From the NCBI GenBank assembly GCA_016285415.1, contig JAEEQU010000008.1, positions 1 to 19,375 of the forward strand: 19,375 nucleotides of DNA, written 5' to 3'. This document shows positions 5,251-12,887 of the stretch, piece by piece (the stretch's first letter is position 1; each line of letters starts with the position of its first letter). Position numbers and translations under genes: made by a program. Origin of the DNA: Alphaproteobacteria bacterium (GTDB lineage: Bacteria > Pseudomonadota > Alphaproteobacteria > Rs-D84). The notes beneath the pieces were generated by a model. The model searched no databases and was not told the DNA's origin. It worked only from the letters and a program-made list of their open reading frames with translations.

Positions 5251-8200
5251 AACGAATTTTAATTGCCTTTTTATCCGTATTCTTTACCAATGTCGCACTG
5301 GCAGACAATTTATTACACATAAATTCAAACATTGTTGGTGATGTAATAAAAAAACATATACCACCAGCGAAACAATTCCAGGCATTATTCGAATACAATC
5401 AAATTGTAAAGGAACGCGGTGGAATTACACCCGACGAAATTCGCCGTGTATGTGCTGCGGCGGGTTGGCAAACAGATTTCGCACACGCAATGACGGACGG
5501 TGCAAAATGTGATGCATTCGTGGAAGATTTGTTAAAGAATGCTTCGGTCAAATTTTATGAGGTTTGCGGTAAAGATAAATCTGGTGGAAAGTGTATAAAT
5601 GATTTTCAGGCATTAACCACAAACATGATTCAGGCAACTGGTCTTGCAAAACTGTATGCATACCACAGGGATAAAACGGAAAAGGTTGTTTGCAATAATA
5701 CCGCGCGTAACGAGACAACAAACAACACATCAACGATTCGTGGCGGAATGAATGCCGGCATGGCACCGACGCCATCAACGACTACACACTATGTTCAGTG
5801 CAAATCGTTGGATAAAAATATATTCTATGAATTCAAATTCAACAATACCCGCGGAACAAGTGATTCCACAAATCACCGCAGTTTCAAAACCGGGATTTGT
5901 TCTGTATTCGGATATAAATTCCAAAGTGCTACGAAAAAAGATAATCGTGAAAAATCAGGTTGGGATATATGCGACGGTGCAACACAGAATGCATGCGGTA
6001 TGATAAATAATGCCTTAAATAAAGCACACAGTGGATATTTTGCATCATGGGGACCTTTGGGACGAACACTTTCAACTGGAAAACATGGCAATGTTAACGA
6101 AGCAGGTGCGGGTTATGAATTAACTGCATCGCAATTACCATATTGCATTTTGACCGCGAATGCCGGGATAAAGTATGATGGCACAGCGTATGAACGCACC
6201 GCGTTTGGATTGGATGGTCGATATTTCCTGTCCAAAGATATTCAAACCCAAGGCACAGCAGAATTGCATGAATATATCAGAAAGTATGTTGTATCACGCG
6301 GTATTCAAATCCGGGAATTTTCTTGTGCGGAAACATATGTAACCGTGAAATTGGCGGGTCGGTCAGATTCCGATGATATGATAACCTGCACAATAAACGG
6401 TTCAACGGTCGATTTCTTTTTTGATGATTTATCCGAATCAAAATCAACATATATCAAGGGTGCAAAACAAGCGTTGGATTGCATCGTTGCGGGTGGAACA
6501 TTTACTGGAAAAAAGTGTATTGGTTTGAATAAAGAACAGTGTAACAAGGTTCGCAATGCTAATGCTGTATCATGCCCAGAATGTAAACAAATAAAGTGGA
6601 ACGAAACAGAACAAATTTGTGAATTGCCCGCATCCGCCAGTGCACAAAATTTGCGTCGTGGATTAACATATGCCGCAATCGTTGGTGGTGCCGCGGCAAG
6701 TGTTGTTATAACCGTTGGAACGCTTGGTACTGCAACAGCACCAACCGCCGTAGTGTTAACTGGTCTTGCGGTTGAATTGTTAGGTGCCGGAATTGAATTA
6801 AAATCCCAAGTTGCGATAGATAATAAAGCAGATGAGTTTTTTACAAAAGCGAATAATTGTAAAAACACAACATGTGCAGAAAAACTAGTTAAAGAATATT
6901 TACAAGCGTTATCAAATCAGCAAAACGACCTAAGTGATACGGAAATCGGTGCAGCGGATAAAGTGTTTGCAGATTTATTTGAAAAGATTCCCGCAAACTC
7001 AAAATTTTATAAAGACATCATTGAAAAGGGAATAAATGGACCAACTATTGAGAGTAATAAACGCGGATTTTTTGATGCGAAATCTTGGAATCCTGAACAG
7101 ATTTGGCGTGCGGTCGGGATTGGATTACAAATAATTCCAACAGTTGCATCCGTTGGGTGGCGAGTAGCAAAGAAATCGGATAAATTGGTAAATTCCACCG
7201 CCAAATTGCGTAGCAAATTGGATGATGCCAGCAAGTATATTGACGATGCATTGGGAATTAGGCAGCAAAAAACGATAGGTTTCTTGGACGAGGGGTTTAT
7301 GCCAAGTATAAAAATGGATGATTTTATAGCAGATTTGGAAAAGGAAGGATATCGGATAGAATATGCTGGTGATCACATGGGTAAAAAAACATATAAGATA
7401 TTTGCAGATATTGATAACGATGCGGATATAGAACTAGCACAAAGAAGATTATTACAAAGTGCATCAGACAGAGATAAAGATGCTAGATTAGCCGCAGTTG
7501 GAATGTATTATGACCCTCGTAGAACAGACTGGTATAACACCTACAAGGAAATAACAACAGAATATTTATTGAATGATCCGGATGTTGTTGCTGCACAAAG
7601 AAATTGGGATCAGATGTCAGAGTGGGAAAGATATAAATTTACAAGTCAAACCAATCGAAAAATAAGACGTTTAATAAATGAAGATCCTTTATCTGTATCA
7701 TATAAACGCCCAGATGCTGGTGCTGCCGCTGCATACGAACCTCAAAGAATGGGAAGTGAGGCAGCTAAACAACTAGAAAAAGGCGTATCCATCGATTATG
7801 ATACATATTATTTCAACCCAAATACAGATTTTGAAAATTTGCTTGGTGACATAGTTCACGAAAATTATCATTATAGCCAAGACATAGGAAAAGCAGAAAC
7901 ACCTAAATGGTTATTGGACTACAACATAGATAATTATACAAGAAGTGGTTCAGGTTTTATAGGAGAATATAACGTTCAACCTGTAGAAATCGGGGTCAAA
8001 CCGCTTGGTAGAGGAGTTGCCGAAGTTTTGGGCAAAAGGTATTTTGGTGAAAGGATTGAGGACTTACGTGAAATTGGTATCATGTTGCAAGGTGTAGATG
8101 ATGTTCCTCTCCAACAATTAGGAGAAAAAATAGTAGAGTTTATTGATACAAAAACCTACCAGAGTTACACAAATTTCAGAAATAGTGTACGAGAAATAAA

Positions 8201-8297
8201 ATTTGATCGAAATACGCCAATAGAGGTAAAAGAATATTTAAATTCTTTCGATAATATGGACTTCTGGGATAAATGTAGAGCGTTAACAGAAAGATAA
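5247..8297 (+). CDS. large exported protein with C-terminal HENYH metallopeptidase-like module (polymorphic-toxin-like)
   Basis: This 1016-aa protein starts at the ATG at 5247, which overlaps the previous stop and has GGAGG upstream; an earlier in-frame ATG at 5229 would spoil the signal peptide. Signal peptide: MKRILIAFLSVFFTNVALA. Residues 20-460 are a Cys-rich exported region, probably with many disulfides, ending in a compact Cys cluster (AVSCPECKQIKWNETEQICELP). Residues about 470-520 hold a Gly/Ala-rich hydrophobic hairpin, followed by a mostly helical stretch to about 670. The C-terminal module contains IVHENYHYSQD, with H871, E872 and H875 as an HExxH zinc site. A downstream NVQPVEIGVKPLG with E914 could supply the third ligand, an arrangement seen in metallopeptidase toxin domains. 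Arg codons switch from CGN to AGA/AGG near residue 670-700, suggesting that the end was exchanged. No clear immunity gene follows. A role as a secreted effector or toxin is an inference. Confidence 0.85.
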   Translation: MKRILIAFLSVFFTNVALADNLLHINSNIVGDVIKKHIPPAKQFQALFEYNQIVKERGGITPDEIRRVCAAAGWQTDFAHAMTDGAKCDAFVEDLLKNASVKFYEVCGKDKSGGKCINDFQALTTNMIQATGLAKLYAYHRDKTEKVVCNNTARNETTNNTSTIRGGMNAGMAPTPSTTTHYVQCKSLDKNIFYEFKFNNTRGTSDSTNHRSFKTGICSVFGYKFQSATKKDNREKSGWDICDGATQNACGMINNALNKAHSGYFASWGPLGRTLSTGKHGNVNEAGAGYELTASQLPYCILTANAGIKYDGTAYERTAFGLDGRYFLSKDIQTQGTAELHEYIRKYVVSRGIQIREFSCAETYVTVKLAGRSDSDDMITCTINGSTVDFFFDDLSESKSTYIKGAKQALDCIVAGGTFTGKKCIGLNKEQCNKVRNANAVSCPECKQIKWNETEQICELPASASAQNLRRGLTYAAIVGGAAASVVITVGTLGTATAPTAVVLTGLAVELLGAGIELKSQVAIDNKADEFFTKANNCKNTTCAEKLVKEYLQALSNQQNDLSDTEIGAADKVFADLFEKIPANSKFYKDIIEKGINGPTIESNKRGFFDAKSWNPEQIWRAVGIGLQIIPTVASVGWRVAKKSDKLVNSTAKLRSKLDDASKYIDDALGIRQQKTIGFLDEGFMPSIKMDDFIADLEKEGYRIEYAGDHMGKKTYKIFADIDNDADIELAQRRLLQSASDRDKDARLAAVGMYYDPRRTDWYNTYKEITTEYLLNDPDVVAAQRNWDQMSEWERYKFTSQTNRKIRRLINEDPLSVSYKRPDAGAAAAYEPQRMGSEAAKQLEKGVSIDYDTYYFNPNTDFENLLGDIVHENYHYSQDIGKAETPKWLLDYNIDNYTRSGSGFIGEYNVQPVEIGVKPLGRGVAEVLGKRYFGERIEDLREIGIMLQGVDDVPLQQLGEKIVEFIDTKTYQSYTNFRNSVREIKFDRNTPIEVKEYLNSFDNMDFWDKCRALTER

Positions 8298-8824
8298 TGG
8301 CATAAACCTTGAACGTCGTGCAAAAATATCCTTGTGCACCCGATGTATACCCATTGTCGATGTACCGGACACCCTGTGAAAAAGACTCAACAGTGTCTTT
8401 GAATGTTGTATTTGGAAATTTGAACAATTCATCAAAGAAATCTACCAATTGGTAGTTATGGAGAACTCCATATGATGCAACAAATCATTGAACAACGCAT
8501 GGGAAGCAAAAAACAATAAAAACAAAGGTTACGCTGTTCTAGTGAATCATGAACCCAGCACGGTAATATGACTGTTGTTGCGCTTTGAAACGCATTTGAA
8601 CATAGAAGGTGTATTTTTCTTACATTGTGTTACGCATAGATTTCGTGTCAAATTCGTGTCTGTATAAAAAAGAATTCTTTTTTATCAAAACGTCGGATTT
8701 GTGCGGCATAGAACAATTTTTTCTATCCATGGTCATTGTAGCCCCTGTGTAGCCCAAAGGTTTTTGCGATGGTTTTATATAAACTGTAACCAAACAAAAA
8801 ACCGCGGATTTCCGCGGTAAATCT
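8298..8824. other. non-coding, apparently decayed stretch with integration-type repeats
   Basis: No convincing gene is present on either strand. Two pairs of direct repeats are each spaced 11 bp: TTCGTGTC at 8642 and 8653, and TGTAGCCC at 8737 and 8748. Between them lies a perfect 22-bp palindrome (8664-8685) centred on GAATTC. Paired repeats one helical turn apart next to a tRNA resemble the arm-type sites bound by tyrosine integrases. Short open stretches at 8298-8485 on both strands look like gene debris. Confidence 0.35.
8801..8818 (-). terminator. hairpin terminator, copy 4 (leftward)
   Basis: ACCGCGGA / TCCGCGGT with a two-base loop, followed leftward by TTTTTTGTTTGG. It lies six bases past the CCA end of att-like site 4. 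Confidence 0.75.
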
Positions 8825-8843
8825 TGGTTGCGGGGGATGATTT
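8820..8843 (-). repeat. att-like site 4: short tRNA-fMet 3' tail
   Basis: Twenty bases (8820-8839) are identical to the sequence around the CCA end of tRNA-fMet. After a one-base deletion ATTT also matches, then the similarity ends. Together with the terminator at 8801-8818 it repeats the tail-plus-terminator module. Confidence 0.65.
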
Positions 8844-8848
8844 CGCTC

Positions 8849-8940
8849 GACACAAGGTGTCTGCGCGCAAATTTGTAGTTATTCAAACTTCGTTAACACT
8901 CGTTTTCATATACAAATTTTGAACTGGCAACTATCGTTGC
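8849..8940. other. second hairpin-rich intergenic block
   Basis: It contains GACAC/GTGTC (8849-8861), the long-range pair AAATTTGTA (8869-8877) with TACAAATTT (8911-8919), and GCAAC/GTTGC (8927-8940). No gene is present between 8825 and 9013. The block may belong to a repeat family or be the remains of an inserted element. Confidence 0.3.
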
Positions 8941-8976
8941 AGATTACAAACCAAACGACCACAAAACAAAATAAAT

Positions 8977-9004
8977 AAAAATGCACCACTTTTGGTGCAT
9001 TTTT
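8977..9004 (-). terminator. terminator of tRNA-fMet
   Basis: A perfect 12-bp stem with loop CTTT and T-rich flanks on both sides lies nine bases beyond the CCA end. It is identical to the terminator at 1153-1180. Confidence 0.88.
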
Positions 9005-9013
9005 ATTTAATCT

Positions 9014-9090
<77 letters not shown>

Positions 9091-9102
9091 ATAAACGGCC
9101 TA

Positions 9103-9130
9103 ATTATAAATCATATTTTCTTGTTGTCAA
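9103..9130 (-). promoter_or_regulatory. tRNA-fMet promoter
   Basis: Leftward TTGACA (9130-9125) and TATAAT (9108-9103) are 16 nt apart. It is a near-perfect sigma-70 promoter in the short gap after the 639-aa gene. Confidence 0.85.
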
Positions 9131-9144
9131 ACAAAATATGATTT

Positions 9145-11064
9145 TTAATGCGACATTTCCAAGAATTCAACCATCTTTTGCATCACTGGCAATAAATCAA
9201 AATTCTTTGATTTCTTACCTTTGATTATTTCTTCAACATCTATGTATTCTTCCAATTCTTCCGCCGTATACGTGCGTTTTTTCAATGCTAATTCACGCAA
9301 ATCTGCATACTCGTTTGATGTTCTTTTTGTATTGTGAGTATCCACAAAACCAACACTAACAATTATCAAACCATCTGGACCATCGGCAACCGCCCACACG
9401 ATACGTTTCGGATCACTGTGATTAGAACTATCTATGCTTTGCACCAGACAGCATCCGCTTTCCTTTTTTACCGTTCCAGATACTGCAACTTTACCTTGTT
9501 TAATTATATGTACTGGACCTTGGAACTGCATTTCCAATGGATCAAGGTTTATTTCGTTTATTGCGCGTAATACAGTTTTTACATTCTGTTGCGACGATTT
9601 TGTTATATTTTTCAACACCGCCTTGGAAATATATTTTCTGATTTTTATCGGTTCTTTGACCTTAATCGGTTTGCGTTTTTCTATATCCGTTGGCGCAGAT
9701 ACTTCCGGCGCAACAACCTGTTCTTCTGGCTTTGTGGTTTTACGTTCTTCAATAACATTTGAACATTCTTTGGACACCAAATCTAATTGTTCCGCATCTA
9801 TGCATACAACATTTGCGCCATCATTGCGTCGCATTATTTTCTTTTGAATACCATTTTTACGCTGGTCTGACAGAACACTTTTTATCAAACGTTCCAACGC
9901 ATCATCACTTAACAATTCAAATGAAGATTTATATTTTTCAACATAGCGGAATATCTGAATAATATCTCTGACATCCAAATGTTCCCCAGAAATTTTATTT
10001 TCAATAACCTTTGTTATTGATGCCAGTTTTTCTTTTTGTGTTTTTGGCTGTTCTTTGCCGATATTATCCGCCGAGTGAACAATTTCTGTCAGCACATCTA
10101 ACAGGTTATTACCCTTGGTATCAAGAACCGTTAAATCTGGGTGTTGGACAATAAAATCCAACGTATTGCGCAGATGCTGTGCATCATGCATAAACTTTTT
10201 ATTAAGTAATTTTGGTTCAACAATTAATGTTTCCACGCCATTTGGAATAATATCCATCAACACATCAAAATCTGTGACACTAAACGCACAGTTTATTGTA
10301 CGCGCCAATGGCAAAACAGTATCTTTGGTTAAATAATCTTTTTCCAATCCATGACAATCAAATGTTCCATTAACCTGATACGGAAAAACCTTGATATCTT
10401 TGCTGCAAACATAATCGCCAATCACAACAATATGTGGCAAATATGATGGGTCCAATTTAATTTTTTTCAGTTTTGCCGCACTAAAATTTTCCCTGATAAC
10501 AATATATGCATCTGGGTGATTTAATCGTATATCTTGGCACAATGACGGGAAATTCCAAAATGCACATTCCATATCACGTTCAATTGGTTCGCCGTCATTA
10601 TTAACAATGGCAATTTTTAATACTTCTTTTTGCTTTATCCCAGACCGTGCATAAATGGCGTTTGTTATAATATCCATTATCGCGCTATCTGTACCCTCTT
10701 TAAACAGTAATTTTATAGATGGTGTTTCAACATATTGGTTTGTCTTTTCATCAAAAACATTAAAGGTTACTATTTCTTTGTCCATATCTACCAGGGCTTG
10801 ATAAACCTCTGCTTGATCAATATCATCTGGGATATTTAATGCGGACATAATGCTTTGTTTATAAGGTTCCATAGTTAAAAGACGGAATAATAATTCTTTC
10901 TGTTCATCCGGGACCCCAAGGGAATCAAATAATTCCATCAGAAATAATTGCGGATTTCTTTGATACAAATTGCGACGCGATGCGTTAAATATTTTGGGTA
11001 TATCGGTCCCCTGACCAGCAATATCTGGAAGTTTCAAATCTTTAAAAATTTCAGACATATCCAT
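9145..11064 (-). CDS. 639-aa hypothetical protein
   Basis: I do not recognise this protein. It is soluble, with no signal peptide or membrane helix. The N-terminal 110 residues are helical and acidic. Residues about 110-300 alternate strands and loops (for example LPHIVVIGDYVCSKDIKVF, then VNGTFDCHGLEKDYL) in a way that recalls an irregular leucine-rich or beta-solenoid fold. A charged, K/E/P-rich linker (about 435-475) precedes a compact C-terminal domain with GPVHIIKQGKVAVSGTV and RIVWAVADGPDGLIIVSVG strands. The ATG at 11064 has GGGG nine bases upstream; the ATG at codon 3 is an alternative. It is monocistronic, directly upstream of tRNA-fMet. The stop lies 14 bases before the tRNA -35 and no terminator lies between, so readthrough into the tRNA is possible. 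Confidence 0.8.
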   Translation of the reverse strand: MDMSEIFKDLKLPDIAGQGTDIPKIFNASRRNLYQRNPQLFLMELFDSLGVPDEQKELLFRLLTMEPYKQSIMSALNIPDDIDQAEVYQALVDMDKEIVTFNVFDEKTNQYVETPSIKLLFKEGTDSAIMDIITNAIYARSGIKQKEVLKIAIVNNDGEPIERDMECAFWNFPSLCQDIRLNHPDAYIVIRENFSAAKLKKIKLDPSYLPHIVVIGDYVCSKDIKVFPYQVNGTFDCHGLEKDYLTKDTVLPLARTINCAFSVTDFDVLMDIIPNGVETLIVEPKLLNKKFMHDAQHLRNTLDFIVQHPDLTVLDTKGNNLLDVLTEIVHSADNIGKEQPKTQKEKLASITKVIENKISGEHLDVRDIIQIFRYVEKYKSSFELLSDDALERLIKSVLSDQRKNGIQKKIMRRNDGANVVCIDAEQLDLVSKECSNVIEERKTTKPEEQVVAPEVSAPTDIEKRKPIKVKEPIKIRKYISKAVLKNITKSSQQNVKTVLRAINEINLDPLEMQFQGPVHIIKQGKVAVSGTVKKESGCCLVQSIDSSNHSDPKRIVWAVADGPDGLIIVSVGFVDTHNTKRTSNEYADLRELALKKRTYTAEELEEYIDVEEIIKGKKSKNFDLLPVMQKMVEFLEMSH

Positions 11065-11097
11065 GTTTTTTTACCCCATCTTGTTCATTTCTGGTAT

Positions 11098-11126
11098 ATA
11101 ATAATACAAAAATATTAAATTGTCAA
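11098..11126 (-). promoter_or_regulatory. promoter of the 639-aa gene
   Basis: Leftward TTGACA (11126-11121) and TATTAT (11103-11098) are 17 nt apart. The -35 overlaps a rightward TTGTCA (11120-11125), a candidate -35 of lrgA, so the divergent genes may compete for polymerase. Confidence 0.65.
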
Positions 11127-11188
11127 TTTTTTTATTCTTTAATTTTTTCATATTTTTTATTAAAATACACCCAAGAGAGAGTTTATCT

Positions 11189-11539
11189 GTGAAATACCTG
11201 TTTCAATTTATGATTATTCTGGGATTTGTCTTTTTGGGCGAATTATGTGAATTTTTAATACCACTGCCTATTGCGGGCAGTATTTACGGCCTTTTACTGC
11301 TGTTTTTGGCCCTTTGTACAAAGTTAATAAAGTTAGAATGGGTTGCCGATGTCGCCGATTGGTTTCATGGTATAATGGCGTTGTTTTTTGTGGCACCGGC
11401 GGTTGCCATCATTGATATTTGGCCGGAAATTTCGGGTATTTGGTATTATTTGGTTCTTTTACTGGTCGTGGCGTATTTTGTAACAATGGTTATAACTGGA
11501 AAAACATCGGACTTTTTACTTAAACGCGGAAAAAAATGA
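11189..11539 (+). CDS. lrgA: LrgA/CidA family membrane protein
   Basis: LrgA/CidA are small holin-like inner-membrane proteins that act with LrgB/CidB; in different bacteria they are linked to murein hydrolase control, overflow metabolism and pyruvate uptake. This protein has 116 aa and four hydrophobic helices, and begins KYLFQFMIILGFVFLGELCEFLIPLPIAGSIYG, split over the first helix and the conserved PLPI-SIYG loop. I chose the GTG at 11189 because the family starts with MKYL-type text and GAGAGAG lies upstream. The longer frame from the TTG at 11120 adds low-complexity sequence that covers the -35. The stop overlaps the lrgB start (ATGA). Confidence 0.88.
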   Translation: MKYLFQFMIILGFVFLGELCEFLIPLPIAGSIYGLLLLFLALCTKLIKLEWVADVADWFHGIMALFFVAPAVAIIDIWPEISGIWYYLVLLLVVAYFVTMVITGKTSDFLLKRGKK

Positions 11540-12234
11540 TAGAAATAATTGCAAATTCAACATATTTTGGCGCGGCAATAACTATTGCGGCGTTTATACT
11601 GGCCACAATAATAAACAAAAAATGGCCAAATCCATTTACTACGCCACTATTTTTGGCAACGGTTACTGTGGTTATTATATTGCTATCATTAAATGTTCCG
11701 TATGAAAACTATAACCAAAGTGCAAAATACCTTACTTACTTTTTAATGCCGGTCACCGTATGCTTTGCGGTACCAATGTATCGGCAATTACCACTGTTAA
11801 AAAAACACATTTGGGCGATATTAACCGCAATGTTTGTTGGTGTAATTGCATCGGTTGTGTCTGTATGTTTGGTTGTGGCATTACTTGGTATGGCCGATAT
11901 TATTGCGCGTTCTTTGGTATCTATATCTGTAACAACCGCATTAGCAATTGGTATAACACGCAAACTTGGTGGTATGGTTTCTTTGACTGTATCCGCGGTT
12001 ATTATAACTGGGATACTTGGTGCATCGGTCAGTGATAAATTATGTAAATGGATGAAATTAAATCATCCTATTTCACGCGGGCTGGCTATTGGTAATGCAT
12101 CACATGCCGCCGGCACAGTCAAAGCAATGGAAATGGGTCACATAGAAGGTTCGTTTAGCAGTTTGGCAATTGTTCTTTCCGGTCTTATGACCGCTGTGTT
12201 GGCACCAATTGCGATATGGTTTTATTTTGGTTAA
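11536..12234 (+). CDS. lrgB: LrgB/CidB family membrane protein
   Basis: This 232-aa protein is the normal length for LrgB and is hydrophobic over nearly its whole length. The C-terminal half has the family's conserved runs SVTTALAIGITRKLGG, then a helix with VIITGILGAS, then RGLAIGNASHAAGTVKAME. It starts with an ATG that overlaps the lrgA stop by four bases, so the two are translationally coupled and probably act as one complex. No LytTR or LysR regulator gene, often found beside lrgAB, is in the window. A 12-bp palindrome GGTGTATACACC (12238-12249) follows the stop but has no T run. Confidence 0.92.
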   Translation: MIEIIANSTYFGAAITIAAFILATIINKKWPNPFTTPLFLATVTVVIILLSLNVPYENYNQSAKYLTYFLMPVTVCFAVPMYRQLPLLKKHIWAILTAMFVGVIASVVSVCLVVALLGMADIIARSLVSISVTTALAIGITRKLGGMVSLTVSAVIITGILGASVSDKLCKWMKLNHPISRGLAIGNASHAAGTVKAMEMGHIEGSFSSLAIVLSGLMTAVLAPIAIWFYFG

Positions 12235-12271
12235 TTCGGTGTATACACCAGAATCCGCCACATACATAAAT

Positions 12272-12886
12272 TTATAAGCATACTTTTAATTCGTGATTAT
12301 CTTCGTTTTGATCAACGCGTTTATTACGAATTTCTTGGGCGGCATTTATTTTTTGTTTTATTAAAATAACATCTGGATGTGATTGAATTTGATAATTCAT
12401 TTTTTCTATTACTGTATCAAATTCATTGCGTGAATTAACAAACACTGGCATCACAGAATTCGCCGCATTATAAACAGAATCTTTGATATCAGAATTCATA
12501 TCTTTTATAACAGATAAATATGCATCTATATGTTTTTTTTCATGATTTAGAATCGCACTATACGAACAAGACCCACGCCTGTGTGATTTATCTATTTTAA
12601 CCAAGAAATCATTATAACCAACATCTGCATCTATTCCCTTTAATACAATACAATATCCAGAATCTTTTTTTATTATATCAACAACCAAATCAAAATCTTG
12701 AACCAATGTTGCCAAAACAGTTCCATGTAATTTATCCATTGGTTCATCGGGCTGAATAAAATGATTTTCATGTACAGGGGTTGTTATTTTTACCCGCGGC
12801 ATTTGTTTATATTCAACACAATCATCTGCAAATACAGAGCAACAACCAAATAATGCTAATAAAATCAAAGCATAATTTTTTAACAT
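12272..12886 (-). CDS. exported HEKKH-motif protein in the virB operon
   Basis: This 204-aa protein has a signal sequence MLKNYALILLALFGCCSVFA. The LFGC could be a poor lipobox, so a lipoprotein is possible but not favoured. The mature part contains SAILNHEKKHIDAYLSV, with H115, E116 and H119 forming an HExxH motif like that of small periplasmic peptidases. It also has several cysteines and a polar C-terminus. It starts one base after the virB4 stop, so it is the third gene of the virB3-virB4 operon. A peptidase that opens the wall for the secretion apparatus would fit the context, but that is an inference; it does not resemble VirB1 transglycosylases. The family is not firmly recognised. Confidence 0.78.
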   Translation of the reverse strand: MLKNYALILLALFGCCSVFADDCVEYKQMPRVKITTPVHENHFIQPDEPMDKLHGTVLATLVQDFDLVVDIIKKDSGYCIVLKGIDADVGYNDFLVKIDKSHRRGSCSYSAILNHEKKHIDAYLSVIKDMNSDIKDSVYNAANSVMPVFVNSRNEFDTVIEKMNYQIQSHPDVILIKQKINAAQEIRNKRVDQNEDNHELKVCL

Positions 12887-12887
12887 A

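Noticed and set aside
8176..8485. Leftward 90-aa frame over the 3' end of the large exported gene
   Set aside because: It has only a TTG start, and half of it is antisense to the protease module. The upstream half may be debris, but it is not an intact gene.
8620..8886. Leftward 88-aa frame
   Set aside because: It runs through a terminator, a palindrome and direct repeats, without a ribosome binding site.
12238..12249. Terminator between lrgB and the convergent gene
   Set aside because: It is a perfect short palindrome with no loop and no T run.
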